In this document: one piece after another, positions 62,837-64,000 of the stretch
Position numbering within the stretch: the first letter of the stretch is position 1
Layout of the letters: each line of letters starts with the position of its first letter
Assembly (NCBI RefSeq): GCF_000306785.1
Contig: NC_017955.1
Coordinates: 2,170,001 to 2,234,000, forward strand
Length of the DNA: 64,000 nucleotides
From: Modestobacter italicus
Lineage (GTDB): Bacteria > Actinomycetota > Actinomycetes > Mycobacteriales > Geodermatophilaceae
Reading direction: 5' to 3'
Position numbers and translations under genes: made by a program
The notes under the pieces: model-generated
Database searches by the model: none
What the model was told of the DNA's origin: nothing
Seen by the model: the letters and a program-made list of their open reading frames with translations, nothing else

Positions 62837-63661
62837 ATGACCGCCACCACCACCGACACCGAGCTCAAGGCACGCCACCGCGCCATGTGGGCCTCCGGGG
62901 ACTACCCCCGGATGGTCGAGACCTTCCTGACCCCGCTCGGTCCCCGGCTGGTGGAGGCCTGCGCCGTCTCCGCCGGCGACCGGGTGCTCGACGTCGCCGC
63001 CGGCACCGGGAACGCGTCGCTGCCCGCGGCGGCCCGGGGCGCCCGGGTCACCGCCAGCGACCTCACCCCGCAGCTGCTGGCCGAGGGCCGCCGGCGGGCC
63101 GAGGCGGCCGGGCTGCAGCTGGAGTGGACCGAGGCCGACGCCGAGCACCTGCCGTTCGAGGCGGCGTCCTTCGACGTCGTGATGTCCGCGATCGGCGTCA
63201 TGTTCGCCCCGCACCACCAGGAGGCGGCCGACGAGCTGGTCCGGGTCTGCCGGCCCGGCGGCACGATCGGCCTGCTCTGCTGGACGCCCGAGGGCATGGT
63301 CGGTGCGCTGTTCCGCGCGATGAAGCCCTTCGCGCCGCCGCCTCCGCCCGGCGCCCAGCCGCCGCCGCTGTGGGGCAGCGAGGAGCACCTGCGCGGGCTG
63401 TTCGGCGGCCGGGTCGAGTGGACGACGATGCGCCGGGAGGCGCTGGACATCACCGCGTTCCCGCAGGTGCACGGCTACGCCGAGCACTTCAAGGCCCACT
63501 ACGGTCCGACGATCGCGGCCCGGGCCAACGCGGTGAAGGACGGCCGCGAGGCGGAGTTCGACGCCGCGCTGGACGCCGTGTGCGACGAGTTCGACCACGG
63601 CACGCCGGAGCAGGCCCGGTTCGACAGCGAGTACCTGCTCGCCGTCGGCACCCGGAGCTGA
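62837..63661 (+). CDS. Class I SAM-dependent methyltransferase
   Basis: A 274-residue UbiE/Methyltransf_11-type enzyme. Motif I 'RVLDVAAGTGNASLPAA' (about 48-64), acidic strand 2 'VTASDLTPQLLAEG', 'EADAEHLPFEAASFDVVMSAIGVMFAPH' (motifs II/III) and 'ELVRVCRPGGTIGLLCW'. A Pro-rich loop (PFAPPPPPGAQPPPLWG) is inserted in the C-terminal half. The substrate is unknown. ATG 62837 follows CCAGGAGGAACCG. It stands alone between the sugar-operon terminator and the LuxR-like gene. Confidence 0.9.
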   Translation: MTATTTDTELKARHRAMWASGDYPRMVETFLTPLGPRLVEACAVSAGDRVLDVAAGTGNASLPAAARGARVTASDLTPQLLAEGRRRAEAAGLQLEWTEADAEHLPFEAASFDVVMSAIGVMFAPHHQEAADELVRVCRPGGTIGLLCWTPEGMVGALFRAMKPFAPPPPPGAQPPPLWGSEEHLRGLFGGRVEWTTMRREALDITAFPQVHGYAEHFKAHYGPTIAARANAVKDGREAEFDAALDAVCDEFDHGTPEQARFDSEYLLAVGTRS

Positions 63662-63708
63662 CCGCGCCAGGGGTCCTCAGCGCGGCCCCTCCGTGGGAGG
63701 CTCGGCCG

Positions 63709-64000
63709 GTGCAGGGGCCCGAGGGGGCCGCGCAGCTGCGGACCGGCAGGCAGGCGCTCGAGCGGGCGGACTGGGAGTCCGCCCGCTCGGCGTACGCCGC
63801 TGCCCTCGGCGAGGACGGGGACGCCGACGCCCGGGACGGGCTCGCCCAGGCCCAGTGGTTCCTCGGCCGGGTCCCCGAGGCGATCGCGCTGCGCGAGCGG
63901 GCCTTCGCCGACCACGTGCAGGCCGGCCGCTGCGGCGAGGCCGCGCGGGCGGCCGTGTGGGTGGCCCACCAGCACCTGCTCGGCGGCCACGGGTCGGTGG
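63709..64000 (+). CDS. N-terminus of a TPR/LuxR-type regulator (truncated by window edge)
   Basis: 97 codons are visible. The sequence 'GRQALERADWESARSAYAAALGEDGDADARDGLAQAQWFLGRVPEAIALRERAFADH' has TPR-like helical pairs, and 'RAAVWVAHQHLLGGHGS' continues in the pattern of actinobacterial LuxR regulators with an N-terminal TPR array and C-terminal HTH. The DNA-binding end is outside the window. GTG 63709 has GGGAGG 8 bases upstream. Confidence 0.6.
   Translation, partial: MQGPEGAAQLRTGRQALERADWESARSAYAAALGEDGDADARDGLAQAQWFLGRVPEAIALRERAFADHVQAGRCGEAARAAVWVAHQHLLGGHGSV

Overview
The window is very GC-rich, densely coded bacterial DNA with GTG-heavy starts, GGAGG-type ribosome sites and many 4-base GTGA/ATGA stop-start overlaps. 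The gene content (HutF-type histidine catabolism, fused OleBC, an ABM-truncated haemoglobin chimera, a DivIVA-like protein, many actinobacterial paralogues) points to a high-GC actinomycete. Geodermatophilaceae (Blastococcus/Modestobacter/Geodermatophilus) is my best guess from gene style; no marker gene in the window proves it. It reads as ordinary chromosome. I see no rRNA, tRNA, CRISPR, phage, insertion sequence or origin. No gene-free stretch exceeds about 300 bases; the longest gaps (34683-34882, 38689-38898, 22932-23113) are divergent promoter regions.

Layout. 1-7.4 kb: a truncated PfkB sugar kinase, an NmrA-like reductase, an aminotransferase/omega-amidase pair, 4-hydroxyphenylpyruvate dioxygenase divergent from an Lrp regulator, a broken tandem cold-shock-domain gene and a DUF72 gene. 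7.5-15.2 kb: a histidine utilisation operon on the minus strand (IclR regulator, hutH, hutU, an M20 amidohydrolase, hutF, hutI) with a clear palindromic operator in front of hutH. 15.3-18.4 kb: a glyoxalase-fold protein, a sigma-factor-like/membrane protein and the ABM-truncated haemoglobin chimera behind a good promoter. 18.4-23 kb: the long-chain olefin operon oleA-oleBC-oleD. 23.1-26.7 kb: a PaoABC-type molybdenum aldehyde oxidoreductase. 26.8-34.7 kb: a P450, a zinc dehydrogenase, an AI-2E transporter, small hypotheticals and a glycosyltransferase. 34.9-40.4 kb: an oxidoreductase, then a zinc alcohol dehydrogenase, a DUF59 protein and an amidohydrolase divergent from a MimR-like activator. 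This last set looks like the accessory half of a propane/acetone monooxygenase (prm/mim) operon without the monooxygenase. 40.4-55 kb: an epimerase, mug, a divergent G6PDH, an M20 hydrolase, a potassium channel pair, a DivIVA-like protein, an FtsH-type protease, an AMACR-like CoA transferase, an MFS/TetR pair, a PRISE reductase and pnuC. 55-62.8 kb: a sugar regulon (ROK regulator, RbsA-, RbsC- and RbsB-like ABC importer, Gfo/Idh/MocA dehydrogenase, TIM-barrel isomerase) with visible promoter, operator and two strong terminators. The window ends with a methyltransferase and the start of a LuxR/TPR-type regulator.

A cross-cutting observation is that at least six unrelated genes are interrupted: cold-shock domains, the M20 enzyme in hut, the sigma-like gene, a DUF6197-like gene, the MFS transporter and the 3' end of the rbsC-like gene. 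Most are single-base-type frameshifts beside G/C runs. I suspect uncorrected sequence errors for several of these, but real decay cannot be excluded from sequence alone.
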